Below, piece by piece: positions 23,201 through 38,200 of a stretch of DNA of 64,000 nt. The stretch lies in NCBI GenBank assembly GCA_009760885.1, contig CM019693.1, positions 50,920,596 through 50,984,595 on the forward strand, given 5' to 3'. The notes below the pieces were generated by a model that was not told the DNA's origin, did no database searches, and was given only the letters and a program-made list of their open reading frames with translations. The stretch comes from Achatina immaculata (lineage: Eukaryota > Mollusca > Gastropoda > Stylommatophora > Achatinidae). A program made the translations under genes and the position numbers. Within the stretch, counting starts at the first letter, position 1. Each line of letters starts with the position of its first letter.

Positions 23201-26200
23201 AAAATCCCTTGATGAGGTTGAAAAGCTTGCTGAAAACAGGACTAATTTTCAAACTATCTTGTGAGCCTTATATGACGTTTAATGGCACAGGAAGGATATA
23301 TGATCTCCATTATTAGTTAGTAATGATCCAATATATTCAAAACTCTCCACCTTGATCCAATATATTCAAAACTCTCCACCTCTTCCAATGTTTTCTCACT
23401 GTATTTCAGCTGGGAGTTAACGCTGCAGGTGACAAAATGGCAATATCATCACAATCTGATTTTTTTTTTTTTTTTTTGTTGAAGTAAATTTTCATTTTTG
23501 AAAACAAATTGAGTAAATATTTTTCATGCAACAATTTAAAGTTTTAAACTATTGTGTACATCATGTGTACTTTTATGTTATGTTTACCTCAAAACTGATA
23601 TTCTGTTTTCACTGATGCTTTATGCTACTTTGTGCTTCTTCTGTTAAAAAAAGTTGAAATGCCACATTGTTTGATGTTAATCTTTGTATTGCTTGATATT
23701 TCATGTTTTCTAACCCTCTGAAACAAACAAACAAACAACAGCTTTGTTAAGACACTCATAAAAGCTGCAATAGTAATGGAAATAAGTAGAAAACAGTCAC
23801 TAGAAGGGATATTCCATTCATGTCAGAACCAAGTACACTGACTTCATCAGAGTGGAACCCCAGTGTAAGCTGGGTTCCTTCTGTGTATATTCTGTTGTTG
23901 AAGATATGTTCAGCTGTTATGTTATTGTATAGTATGCTTTATAACTGGGATATATACTGCTTTGTTGAATGAACATTAAACTGATAGGTTAATATGTGCT
24001 ACTCTTGATAACTCATACATTTTATTCTTGAAGGTATATTAGAGAATATGTTCAAACTGTCTGAAGAAACTTGTACAAAAGTCATCAATCTGGGAGGACT
24101 GGATGTTATCTTACGCTGGTGTAGATGTGGGACAGACTACTCTATATTACGTCGATGTGCTAAAGCATTAGCCAATCTGTCCCTGTTTGGTGGTGCTGAG
24201 AACCAGGAGATCATGTCCAAACACAAGGTGGGTTTTTTTTTCATGTTTTGTTTTTATATTTGATCAGGTATTTTCATGCGGTTTTAAAATACATCATTGA
24301 AGGCTGTTGTCTTTTATAAATGAAATGATATTTTTTTAAAATGTCATGTTTTGTTTTATATCAAATGATATTTTCATGTTTTATTTTGTGTATAACAATT
24401 TACTTTCATGTTTTTTCTTTATACATAGTGAAGTATAAGTCATGGTTTGTTTTATGCATCATGAATTGTTTTCATGTTTTGTTTTATAGTGTTTTGTTTA
24501 TGTTTTGTTTAAAACATTATGTGATATTTTTGTTTTTTTTGTATTTTCACATTTTATTTTGTGCTTGGTGACATTTTTTCATGTTTTATTTTATTTCCAA
24601 GCATAAGGAGATCATGCAACATTGGACATTTTCATATTTGTTTTTATAGATATCTGCAGTGTTTTTTTTCTGTTTATTTTATACATGCCAATTCAGATAT
24701 TTCTGTATTTTGTTTTAAACGTAAGAACTAGGAGATAATATCCAAATGCAAGATATTTTTTTTTCTTTTCAGTTCACAAGAACATGTCCAAGTATATGAT
24801 AATTTCAGACATTTATATACATGAACATATGGAATTCAAAAGTTATAAGCACAAAAACCAAGTTAAGACTATTCAATTCAAATGTAATATCCACCCTTAT
24901 TTATGCATGCGAAAGCTGGAAAACAACTAAAGAAATAGAAAAGAAATTAGACTCTTTTGAAAACAAATGCCTAAGGAAAATACTTGCCATCAAGTGGAAC
25001 AAATTCAAGAGCAATGCAGAGATAAGACAGATGAGTGAACAACAACCAGTCTCATGGGTGATCAGGAAAAGGAGATGGACATATGTTGGTCACTTGATGA
25101 GAAGAAATGATCAGAGAATCCCAAAACAAGCTATCAAGTGGAACACAACAGGCTGAAGAAAAAGAGGCAGACCGCGTGAAACTCTGAAGAGGACATTATT
25201 AAGAGAGACCAGATTAACAGGCATAAAATCCTTTGATGAGGTTGAAAGACTCGCCGAAGACAGGAAAAATTGGCGAACTACTTTGCGAGCCCTATGTGAC
25301 GTTTAACGGCACAGGAAAGATATAAGATACATGACAAAATGGCGTATGACATTTTTTTTTTCATTATTAAGTACTGACTGCAATAATGTTTGTCACAGAA
25401 TGTATTGAGTACATTTTGACATATGCAGCAGTATTGATGTAGACTTCATTAAAAAAAAAGAACACTACATTGGACACATCCTGAAAATATCCAGCAATAT
25501 TAACACACTGGTAATTTCTTACAGAAAATCAGGTTGTTTGAATATGTGGTTCAGTGATTTATTAAAAGTATTTGATGATTATATTGAGCCCATAAACTGC
25601 ACCAGTAGAAAGCAACATTCAGTACAAGAGCACTTCCCACAACCTGTCTCAGACAAGATGGTCATAGAGTTTTGGCTTTGATCTTTTTTCTCCCCAGGTT
25701 CCTGAGTGGTTATTTCCCTTGGCTTTTAGTGATGATAACAGTATACGTTACTATGCCTGCTTGGCAATCTCAGCTTTGGTGGCCAACAAGGAACTTGAGG
25801 CTTCTGTCATTAAGTCAGGAACACTGGATCTGGTAAGCTGATGAGCTGTTTATTGGTAGCATTCTGTGAAATTATGGGCATTTTTTTGTGTTCTACTTAC
25901 AAGGACTACTCACAAAGTTCCAGGACTGCATTTTTTGACTGGATGAGTAGACTTAATGGCATTTTGGTCTGGTTTCCTTCAAAGTAGTCTCCTTGTGACT
26001 GTTTGAACTTATTCCAGTGGTCCTGCCATTTATAGAAGCATCTCTGGAAGTTACTTTGTGACTCATTTGTCTCATCATGTTTGTTTGACTGTCTTCAAAT
26101 TTGAGTTGGCAACCTTTCAGTGTTTTCTTCAGATGCAGGAACAAGGCGAAGTTGGAGGGAGCAAGGTCAGGTAAGTATGGAGGGTGTGGAAGCAGTGGAA

Positions 26201-29200
26201 TGTGGTGTTTCACCAAAAATTCATTTGTTTTGACAGACGTATGCAGGGACATCATCATGGTGAAGGATATAATTGCCGGTACGTCACTTGTCCTGCTCAG
26301 GATGATGTGTGCATATAAAATCACGGGGGCATTGTAGGACTGCTGTGTAGAATTTGGTATTCACTGTTTACCCTTTAGAGATGTATCCATGATGAAATAG
26401 TCCAGCAGTATCAAAGAACACAGTCAACATGGTCTTGACATTGGACTTCACCTGCTGTCCCTTATTTGGTTGAGAAGATAATGACATTCTTCATTGGGAT
26501 GACATTAGCTTTGTTTTGGGGTCATGCCTGTACACTAAACTTTTATCACCAGTGATATGAGTGATATGAAATTTGGAACATTTTGGACACACAGAGATCA
26601 GTGAAAATTGATATGCGATCTTCCTTTTGCTCCGCAGCCAGGAGACAGGGCATGAGTTTTGCTGACACACATCTCATTTCCAAATCTTTGCTCAGAATTT
26701 TATGGCAAGTAGCAACTGCTATTCCTACCTCCTCTCTGACTGTTAGACATTGTTTAGTGTGAATGATTTCTCACACATGTGCCACTGTCTCATCATTGTG
26801 GGAGGTGGATGATTTGCCAGGGTGATGATCATCTTCAGATGATTGGTGTCCACTTATGAAGATGTCTTCGATTGACTTAAGCAGGACTCACCAAAAGCTG
26901 ATTGGAGCATTTTATAAATTTCAGTACCAGTTTTCCCAAGGCAAATGCAGAAATCAGTGAATATGCTGTTGACTTTTCTCGTCCACAGTGAAATGCGCCA
27001 GAACCTGCAGGTATGAGTTGAAGTTTGTGCAATGAAAATGACAGAAGATAATGAGTTGAGATTTTGTGTGTACACTCATGCCTTGGCACCATTATGTTAC
27101 ATGTTATAGTTTCCTGGAAAAAAAAAATTGGTCCCAGACTTTGCAAACAGCTCTCATATTATTGTTGTGTTAGCAGTATGTGAAATGATGAGCTGTCTTT
27201 GTGTTGTGTTATCACTGTGTGACATGATGAACAATCTTTGTGTTGTGTTAATCACTGTGTGACATGATGAGCAGTCTTTATGCTGTGTTAATCACTGTGT
27301 GACATGATGAGCAGTTTTTGTGTTGTACATATTACATGAGAGTTTTAATGTTGTGTTAGCATTGTGTGAAATGATGAGCAATTTGTGGGTTCTACTGTAT
27401 TACATAAGAATTGTAATATTGCTGTGTTAGCATCCAGTAAAATATGCAGTCTTAGATTCTGCAGTATTACATTAGAATTATAATATTGCTGTTATGTTAA
27501 CACAGTATGAATTGATCAATGGTTTTGAGTTCTGCATTATTACATTAAAATTGTAATATTGTTGCATTAGTGTTGTGTGAAATAATAGGCAGTCTCCAAG
27601 TCTCCAAAGTTATTAACTAATAAAGTATCCGATGACAGAAGTTAATAAAATTAGTGATGACATCAGGAAGAGGAGATGAAAAGTCTATTTTACAGGCTAG
27701 AAGACTTGGAAATATTCTCTCTCATAGTTCTATAAATTGGGTTATATATTTGTACTATTGAAGTTTTCTCCCTAGCTTAAGGAAAAAGCTTTTAAATTGA
27801 TTTAGATTAATAGTGTACATTCAGGTAGTTGCTTTGGTCAGCTCTCAACATAAATGGTGTAGGTTCAGATAATTGATCCAGTCAACTCTCGATTTTGACT
27901 GTCCTCCATTAGGTTCTTCCATTCATCAACTCCAACAAGCCATCCCAGTTTGCTCAGAGTGATGTGACCCACAAACAGGGACGAGACAAGATCTGGCTGA
28001 AACGTCTGATTCCTCTCCTTTTTTCAAGACGACAGGAAGCTCAGGCCCTGGCTGCCTTTCATTTTGCTATGGAGGCTATCATTAAGGCAGAGCAGGGCAG
28101 ACATGAGGTAAGAGATGCAGACTATGTTTGTCAGCATATGTCCACACCATATATTAAATCCATATATTCTGCATGCGTATATAAAAACTATCAAGCACAA
28201 CAAACATATAAACCATGCCAGTTCTGGCACATGCCTTCAAACACTCAGTCCATATAATATCCCCTGTGTGGTACCCTGGTGACACTCAGTCTATATAATA
28301 TCCCCTGTGTGGTACCCTGGTGACACTCAGTCTATATAATATCCCCTGTGGTACCCTGGTGACACTCAGTCTATATAATATCCCCTGTGTGGTACCCTGT
28401 TGACATTCAGTCTATATAATATCCCCTGTGTGGTACCCTGGTGACACTCAGTCTATATAATATCCCCTGTGTGGTACCCTGGTGACACTCAGTCTATATA
28501 ATATCCCCTGTGTGGTACCCTGGTGACACTCAGTCTATATAATATCCCCTGTGTGGTACCCTGGTGACACTCAGTCTATATAATATCCCCTGTGTGGTAC
28601 CCTGGTGACACTCAGTCTATATAATATCCCCTGTGTGGTAACCTGGTGACTTGGGCATGTGTCTAGGAAGCAAAGAATAGAATCATTGTACCCTACCTAC
28701 CAGTCAGTCATTCAGTCACTTGTGAAACGTTGTCTCCCTGACAGCACTCCTGTAAGCCTCTCGGTTGTAAGCAAGATACCCTTCTGCTGATGCATCCATT
28801 TGCAGATTATCAATGATGTCTTAAGCCATCTTCGCTTTGGTCTTCCTCTCTTCTTTTTCCCATTATGTACCCTTCCAAGACAGTCTTCTCTAGATTATCA
28901 TGATGTTTAATGTGTCCAAAATATTTAAGTTTTCTCTCTTTAATCCTCTTTACTAGCCAGCCTTCTTCAATCCCTACCAACCATGATTGTAAAAAAGACA
29001 GCTAAGGAGGGTTCAGCATAGGGCCAGCAACAAGCCTGTCTGGTAAAAATACATTGGAGCACCACAAAAACATCAGCAAGAGGCTATTGGGGACATGGAT
29101 ATGTGCAATACAGGAAGAACTATAGGAAGCCGGAACATGGTGTAAGGTATCCCAACTTGCTCAAGACAGGACTGGCTGGAGAACCTTTGTTGATGCCGTA

Positions 29201-32200
29201 TGCTTCACTGGGAGTACAGAGGACTGATGATGAGATGTCTTTCCCTTATGAGAATTTGACTCTTCATTTTGTCAGTGGCAGTCAACGTAAGAAGATAGTG
29301 GGTTAGTGAAAATCCTTGAGGAAATGAGTGTGAATGAGTGATGGCAGGAAAAAAAAAAGATGAGTATGTATAAATGAATAACACAAAAAGTTCAACATTT
29401 CAACACATTCAAGGACCACAAAAAAAAAAAACCAGATAAAAACATGAAAAATAGATGAAAATTTAAACATGTCTTTTGGCATCCTCCTCCTAAAAAAAAA
29501 GACAGGATCAAAATTTTCTCAGATAGCCACAGGTGTGCAATGTAGAAGCAGACTGAGAAATAAGATAAAAAGACCATGAGAAATGGTACCTGTTGGCAAA
29601 CAACATGACATCATGTCCCAGAGGAGCCCAGCTTGCTCCTGTTGGATAACTATCACGCAGACAAAAGCTACCTAGATGGCGCAGATAATAAAAGTGAGTA
29701 TGCAGAGGGATGATTCAAGGAAGGCTGAGAATGAACAGAGATCACTGAAAAGACACGGCTGCTTGCTTAGGATGCCTACACAAGGAAGCTATGAAAGCAG
29801 ATAAGAGAATAAGGATAGAAAGGGCTAGAAAATTAACCTTAACTCCCCACAGTGATAGTTAAAAAATGCAGCAAAGCGACTGGAATTAAGACAGATCCGT
29901 AACCAGTGCAGATCTGAGTGGAAAAAGCAATTGAAATGTAACAGTGAACCAGATCCAATACACCAGCTACAAAGACACCAGTAAACCATCCTCTTTCACC
30001 TAAGGACAGACCACTGCAGACTACTAAGCCACCTACATTGACTTAAAATGTCTCACACAGATGAGTGTTCATGTGGCAGTGGATTCCAGACTCCAGAATA
30101 TATCCTTTAAGAGTGCCCAAACCATGCAGACCTGAAGCATGAGACATGGCCAGAAAACACAAGCTTGGGTTAAAAGCTTTGGGGCTCCTATCAGGATCAG
30201 GAGAGGACTGCGGGCTTTGCCATGTCAACAGGGATCAAGATCTGATGTGACCAACAACCTCGAACACAGAAAAAGAAGAAGAAGAAGACAAGAAAGCTGG
30301 GCATCAAGAGCAGAAATAGAAAGACACTTAACAAAACAGCTGAGAAACACATAAATGCATTTGAATGTAAATGCTATAGAAGAGTTCTTCAGATACCATG
30401 GACACAAAAAGGAACAAACATATCCATACTATAAGAACTTAATATTGAAGAAGGCTGGCTAGTAAAGAGGATTAAAGAGAGAAAACTTAAATATTTTGGA
30501 CACATTAAACGTCATGATAATCTAGAGAAGACCGTCTTGGAAGGGTACATAATGGGAAAAAGAAGAGAGAAAGACCAAGGCGAAGATGGCTGCAAGACAT
30601 CGTTGATGATTTGCAAATGGATGCATCAGCAGCAGGCCATCTTGCTTACAACCAAGAGGCCTACAGGAGTGCTGTTTGGGAGGCAAAGTTCCGCAAGGGA
30701 CATGCAAATGAGTGAATGAATGAGTAAATAGGTAGAAATATAAAGTAGTTGAGAGAAAACTGAACTTATTGTTAGTTCCAGCTGGGTGGAGACAGCCAAC
30801 TGGAAAATAAGACATTTTTCCAGAGCTTTTGAGATTCTTCATCGGAAGAACAAGAATAGATTGCAGTGGCAGAAATGTCCAGTTTTCTTTGATGGTCCTT
30901 TAACATAAATACCTGATGACTGGTATCAGTGTCTTTTCTGAATATGTTGCTCAGGTATTGCCAAAACCGATCTAAGCATAATCTGTTCTTTCCTGCATAC
31001 TTCGTATCACATCTTGTATACATAATAACATAAATGATTTTTACACGAAATGAAGGTAAAACCTCCTGAATTGATAATGTGGACTTTCAGAGGAAACCTG
31101 GTTTATCTCGACAATAAGTGGACAAATTGTATTTTCTGCCACTCTTGATCCTGCCTCAATCCTCATCTATACACCTCTGTTTACCTTTATCACTAGAACC
31201 AGTTTTACTGTGTTCATCATTTCTTTTATCTCTGAAAATCCTTGATGTTACTTAGTAAACAGTAGGATCTAAACAGTATGTAACATAACAAAGTAAGTAT
31301 TAGACCACACTGTGTTGACATTATGGGTCATGTAACTTTCTTTTAGTACAGTATGTTAACAGCATATGACAAAATAGTATTAGAGCACTTTAAATTAGCA
31401 TTATAACATGACAAGACAGTATTAGAACATATTATATTTATATCACATGGTATACTGTAGTAGTATTGAAACACTTGGTAACGTTACAACAAATGGCGTA
31501 AAATAGTAGCTTTATAACACACTTAACTTTGCAGCTAACGCATATTAGTATTGGAAGCATTTACGAGGGGTGTTCAGAAAGTAATACACCACATCGTTTT
31601 TCTCAGGAGCTGTTTATTCAAAAAGCATGAAATTTATACACAATATACATGGATATGTCATGTAAACATCGGTATTATTCAACATAATCCCATCAACTTG
31701 TACGGCTTTATGCCAGCACGAAACAAGTGCATGTATTTCTAGCCCGTACCAGATTTTCTGTTGATTATGTAGCCATTTCTTCACTGCATGAATCACTCCT
31801 TCATCATCTTCAAATCTTACACATCGGAGTGGATCTTTAAGTGGACCAAAAAGATGGAAATCAGAGGGTGCCAAATCGGGGTTATAGGTGGAAGGGGTAG
31901 TACAGTCCAACCCAATTTGGTGATTGCTTCCTGTGTTGCCAGACTTGTGTCAGGGCGCACATTGTCATGAAGAAGAAGAAGCAGGTCGACTGGATTTTTC
32001 TGTGGCTGAACTCTGCGAAAATGTTGATTGAGTTTTTTCAATGTCTTAATGTAAGCTTGCGAATTGATTGTCTCTCCTATCAGTAAAAATAATGCCCTCA
32101 GTGCATTTCAACATTTCTGCCTTGGTGGCTGTGGCAGGACGTCCACAGCATGGCCGATCATGCAACTCCTTATCTCCACTTATTGATTCTTTGATTGTTT

Positions 32201-35200
32201 GAACCCAGCAACTGACTGTACTCCTGTCGATTACAAAACTTCCTTACGCATCACATAGATGCATGTGAATGTTCACAACAGTTGCCTTCTCTGCAACGAG
32301 AAATTCTATCACAATTTGCTGCTTATACCGCAAGTTGCTAAAATGCTCCATTTCAGTGGTTAGGGCAGCCATATTCTTTGTTCGGTTGTGGTGCAATTTC
32401 GTTCACATAATTGGCACATGCCATATTTAAAAAGTGTACAAAATTTCATGCTTCTGTCTTCATTATTAGCTGAAAAAAAACCCAGTGTGGTGCATTTCTT
32501 TCCGAATGCCCCCTGTACATTAACATTATAATAATTAACATGGCAAGATAATATAAGGACACATTATTTTAATATTATAAATCACATGACAGGGTAATGT
32601 TAAATACAAAAGACATTGCATATATTAACACATCACACTCCAAATGTCATAACATAATAATAATATTAGAGAATATTATATTAACATTGCAAATTACATG
32701 ACAAAGTAATATTGAAATATATGTTAACATTTCAAGAAATAAAATAAAATGGTAATATTAGAACAGATTATGTTAATATTACAACAAATTACACACCTTG
32801 ATAGTGTTAAAATGTGTTGTAATTACAATGAGTAGGACAATATGTTGGTATTGTGACACATTATATTGTTTAGTAGTATTAAAACATATTTATAAGAACA
32901 TGATGTGTTAGTTTTAGATCACATTACATTGTTTGGTAGTATTAAACCATGTTTATAAGAACATGATGTGTTAGTTTTAGATCACGTTACTTTGTTTGGT
33001 AGTATTAAAACATATTTATAAGAACATGATGTGTTAGTTTTAGATCACATTACATTGTTTGGTAGTATTAAAACATATTTATAAGAACATTATGTATAAG
33101 TTTCAGAGCACAATATGGTAAGTTTCAGAGCAGAATATGGTAATCATACAACACTAGTAGTAACTGCAGTTATGCAAGGAAAAACAAATCAGAAAATCAC
33201 TTGCAGACTATAGGATACAAGCAGTATGAGAGATGTGCAGTTTGAAGGTTCAAAACCAAGATTAAAATCAAAGAAAACTCAGTTTTTACATATAAATAAA
33301 AAAAAAGGTTAACATCCTTTATTGTGTCCAGATATTCCATGAAATTGATGCTGTAGAACCACTAAAGAAGATAGCTAGCAGTCCTAATGCTGTAGCCTCT
33401 AAGCTGGCAGCCGAAGCCCTCAAGATTATTGGAGAGAAGATCCCACATAAGCTTTCTCAGCAGGTCCCACTTTGGACGGTGGATGATGTGGTGTACTGGG
33501 TGACACAGGTATATGATCTTGCATCATATGTCAGAGTGAAATTTGTTCTGTTTCTAACTAACCACATATACATGTTGTGTACAGGTGAAACGTTCAGGAA
33601 CCAGCTGCATGATGCTGGTCTTTGAACTAGGAGACCTTACAGAGGTCCTATTCTTACAGACCAGCAACACCAGAACTGACTGCATAGGCGAACCAGCATC
33701 GTCAATGGACTTTTACAAATGATTGGAGAAGGGTTTGGTTTAGTGATGAATCATTCTTTCTGCTCAATGACATGATAGATGGAGAAGAGTTTACTGCAGA
33801 TTCCTGGAGCATAGCGCTCATCATGTCATCCAGAACTGCATGGATGAGGCTCCTCCACATGGTGGTGGAGGTGTACTGGTGCTGGGGATGATCAACTTCA
33901 TAGGAAGAAGTGACCTGGTGCAAATTGAAGGATGCCTGAGTGCCTAACGATACGTCGCTGAAATTCTTTGTCCTCACGTCCTTCCTCTTCTGGCTGCACC
34001 ATAGTTAATTTTTCAGCAGGATAACACTTGACCTCATGTGGCACAACTCACCACCAAGTTCCTCGCTGACAACAATGTCCAGACCATTCTGTGGCCATCC
34101 ATGTCATCAGACATGAACCCAGTAGAACACTTATGGGATGAACTCAACAGACAAGTCTGCCAGCGAGACGTGGTGCCAACCAATCTCTGACAGTTGTCTC
34201 TTGCACTGCGGGAAGAGTGGGCAGTCATCCACAACAACAGATCCAATGGCTAATTGGATCCATGTCAAGGAGATGTCATTCTCTGATATAAGCCAGAGGA
34301 GGCCATACACCTTACTGAAACGGAGGCCTCAGTAGCAAAGAATAAAAGTCCAAGCCAACTTTAATGAACATCATTTCATTGTTAAAGTCTTAAAGTTTCT
34401 TCATGCCAAGATTGAAACATTAATTCCATAAAATAAAATGTTGATACAAGTTTGAAATTTGGTGTCCATTACGACTACAGTAGTGTTGCGTTTCTTTTTT
34501 TTTTGAACAGTATAGTTTTGTATTGTCATAATTACATTTAAATACAAAAAAAAAACAAACAATACTGAACATTAAAACCTGGTCTAATATTACTTATTTA
34601 TTAATTCATTAATCTTAACACTATATGCAATGCTATCTAAAATTGTAAGCATCATTAAGGACCTCTACCACAAATATTTTTCTGCAGTCAACACAAAAAG
34701 GAATGAGTGAATGGTTCCAGTTTGAAACAGGCGTGAAACAAGGATGTAAACTATCTCCCTTGCTTTTTAAAAATTGCTATAGACTTCATAATGAAAAAAT
34801 ATTGCACAGGTAAAATGGGCATTGATTGGGTACATGAGACCCAACTAGAAGACATTGATTTTGCAGATGACATAACTCTTATCTGTGACAATGTGAGTTT
34901 GATGCAAGAGAAAACAGATACCCTGTCTTCACTGGCTAGCAAAATAGGACTTGAAATTAACAAGAAAAAAACAAAAAATAATGAAACTTCTCATTAATCA
35001 AGAAGGAAAAATATGTGCAGAAGGAAAGCTGCTGAAGAAGTAAACCAATTTGCATACCTCGGCGGCTACATAGACCAGGATGGTGACACAAGAAAGGAAG
35101 TTAGAATTGCAAAAGCTGCATTGACCTTCAAGATTCTTGAGAACATATGGCACTCTAAAGTTTTAAGCACAAAAACCAAGCTAAGGTTATTCAGTTCAAA

Positions 35201-38200
35201 TGTAATATCCACACTCATTTATGCATGCGAAAGCCAGAAAACAACTAAAGAAATAGGCAAGAAATTAGACTCTTTTTAAAACAATTGCCTAAGGAAAATA
35301 CTTGGTATAAAGTGGAATGAATTCAAGAACAATGCAGAGATAAGACAGATGAGTGAACAACAACTTGTCTCACGGGTGATCAGAAAAAAGAGGTAGACAT
35401 ATATCAGTCACGTAATGAGAAGAAACGTTCAGAGAATCACAGAACAAGCTATCAAGTGGAACACAACAGGCCAAAGGAAAAGAAGTCGACCACGTGAAAC
35501 TATAAAGAGGACATTGTTAATAGAGGCCAGTTTAATAGGCATAAAATTCCTTGATGAGGTTGAAAAGCTCACCAAAAACAGGAAAACTTGGCGAACTACC
35601 TTGCGAGCCCTATGTGACGTTTAACAGCATGGGAAGGATATAAGATAAGAATGTATTAATCTGACCATCTTTTATCAAGTTCAAATATGGGACATTTAAT
35701 CACTTGAAGGGGGGAGGGGAATTCAAATTTTAATCAGTAGGCAAGGTTTATAAGTTTACATACCAATCAGGCCTATTTCTTGTAGTTCTTTACAGAGTGA
35801 ATTTCCTTCAAAATAGCATTTCTGCTAAGATAATTTTTTAAAATTCATGGTATTTCCAAACATGCAGTGATCAAAGATAAGAATACAGGACGGTTTGGGA
35901 CATATTTTACTGTAGGGAGCATTTAGGCTGTTCATTCTGGCCCTAGGAGAAAATCATAAGAACAATAAATAAAGAAAGATTATCAATAACAAAATGAGAA
36001 TGTTTGGCTGTGCAGATGATATACTCATAGATATTGTTGAAGAAACTTTACAAGAGACCACAGAAGTCTTCATACATCTGCAAGAACAAGCAGAAAAGAT
36101 TCGGCTAAAGAAAAATTAGAGAAAACTGAATACATGAGAAGAGCAAGGCTAAAAGATACAAACAAGAAAATCAGATCCAAATAGAAGATATAAGGATTAA
36201 AAGAACAGATTCATGTAAATACCTGGAGATATTTTTCAGTAACCCCAACAATGTGAGAGATGAAATTAAATTAGAGCTAGGATGCAAGCAGGAAAGAATA
36301 TTTATTTTGCCCTTAGACACTTGTCACAACAAAAAATCCTGTCCCACAACACCAAACTAAATACATACAAGACACAGATTAGACCAGTAGTCTTGTATGG
36401 CTCAGAAACATTGAGCACTACAAAACAAGATGAAGCACAACTATAAAATCTTTGAAAATAGAATCTTGAGAATAATTTTTGGACCAATTAGAGATCCTAT
36501 ATCACAAGAATGGAAAATTAGAAGTAACGAAGTATACATGCAATTCCAATCTCCACTTATAACTACCATTATGAAAAACAACAGATTGTGATGACTTGGA
36601 CAGTTAGAGAGGATGGCTGAGAATAGACAGACAAAAAGGGCTTATGCAGAAGTGATAAACACAGACCAAGAGTCAGAGAGATAAACCAAGACACCAGTGG
36701 GAGGAGAAGACTAAGAACAGGGAGGAATGGAGACAAGTCTTATCTCAGAAAGCTGAATGAATGAACATTTTGAACAAATTGAACTTTCTGACCAAAGTAA
36801 TACCAGTTCATGCAACAATATGGGACTGTCCTAAATAATGGTCAGTCACTTTAAATTGATTTGACTGCACAGGAAAAGCTCATGTTTTCTAATAGATTAG
36901 ACTGAGGGAAAAGATAATGTTGTCTAATAGATTAGGCTCAGGGAAAAGATGATGTTATATAATAGATTAGGCTGTGGGAAAAGATCATGTTGTCTGATAG
37001 ATTAGGCTGTATGAAAAGATAATGTTTTCTAATAGATTAGGCTGAGGGAAAAATAAATATACAATAATATATTCAAGAAGTGAGAAACATGAACGAGGAG
37101 TAGGAATTATATTTGATGAACAAACGTGAGGACAATTGTAGGATATTTGAACATCTTGGACCAAGTCCTGCTAGCCCAACTGAAAGGACTACCAATAAAC
37201 ATAAATATTATACAAGTGTACTCTCCAACATCTGAAAGCTCTGAAGAAGATGTACAGCTATTTTATAATGACATAGAGACAGCACTAAAACACACAAAGT
37301 CACGTGAAGTTACCATAGTCATGGGAGATTTTAATGCCAAAGTTGGTAAAGGAAGAACTTTAGACATCGTTGGTGACTATGGACTGGGGGAGAGGAATGA
37401 CAGAGGTTATAAATTAATTGAATGGGCAAGAATACACAGCATGGTTGTAGGAAACACCTGGTTTAAACAACATCCTCGAAGACTGGCAATGTGGTGCAGT
37501 CTAGACAAAAAGACTTTTAACCAGACAGACTACATATTAATCAACAAACGATTCCGCAATGCATTACTGACAACAAAAACCATGCCAGGAGCTGACTGCA
37601 ATAGTGACCATGATCCACTCTGTGGAAAAGTTAGAATAAAACTAAAGAAAGCAGGCAGAAAAGTGAGAAACATCAAACTGAATACAGAACTTCTTAAAAA
37701 TGACCAAGAACTGCGAGAACAATACAAAGTTATTATAACAAATAGATACAATGCAGTAGCAAAGATAAATAGTATAGATGAACAATGGGTAATGTTAAGA
37801 GATTCTATCCACCAAACTGTTAAGGAGATAATACCACCAAAAAAAGAAGCCCTTAAAAATAAATGGATGACAGACGACATCTTAGGACTGATGGACAAGA
37901 GGAGGAGGAGTAAAAATAACGAGAAAAAATATAACAAGATAAATAAAGAAATAAGACGCAAATGCAGAGAAGCAAAAGAAGTGTGGTTAAATGAGCAGTG
38001 CAGACAGATAGAGGACTCTCATATTAAAGACAGCAAAAACATGCACAAACGAATTAATGAACTCACAGGCAGGAAAACAAAATATACCACAGGATGCCTG
38101 AAATCGAAAGAAGGTAAAATGTTAATGGGAAAAGAAGACATTGTAGACAGGTGGACAGAGTATATCGGTGAGCTATATGGAGGAGAAAGACCAGAATTAA

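Noticed and set aside
24341..24571. Phe/Cys-rich + ORF in intron
   Set aside because: T-rich degenerate repeat, no start context and no similarity.
28241..28645. Regular 41-bp repeat resembling a CRISPR array
   Set aside because: Units are fully homologous end to end with no unique spacers, and the context is a eukaryotic intron. It is a minisatellite.
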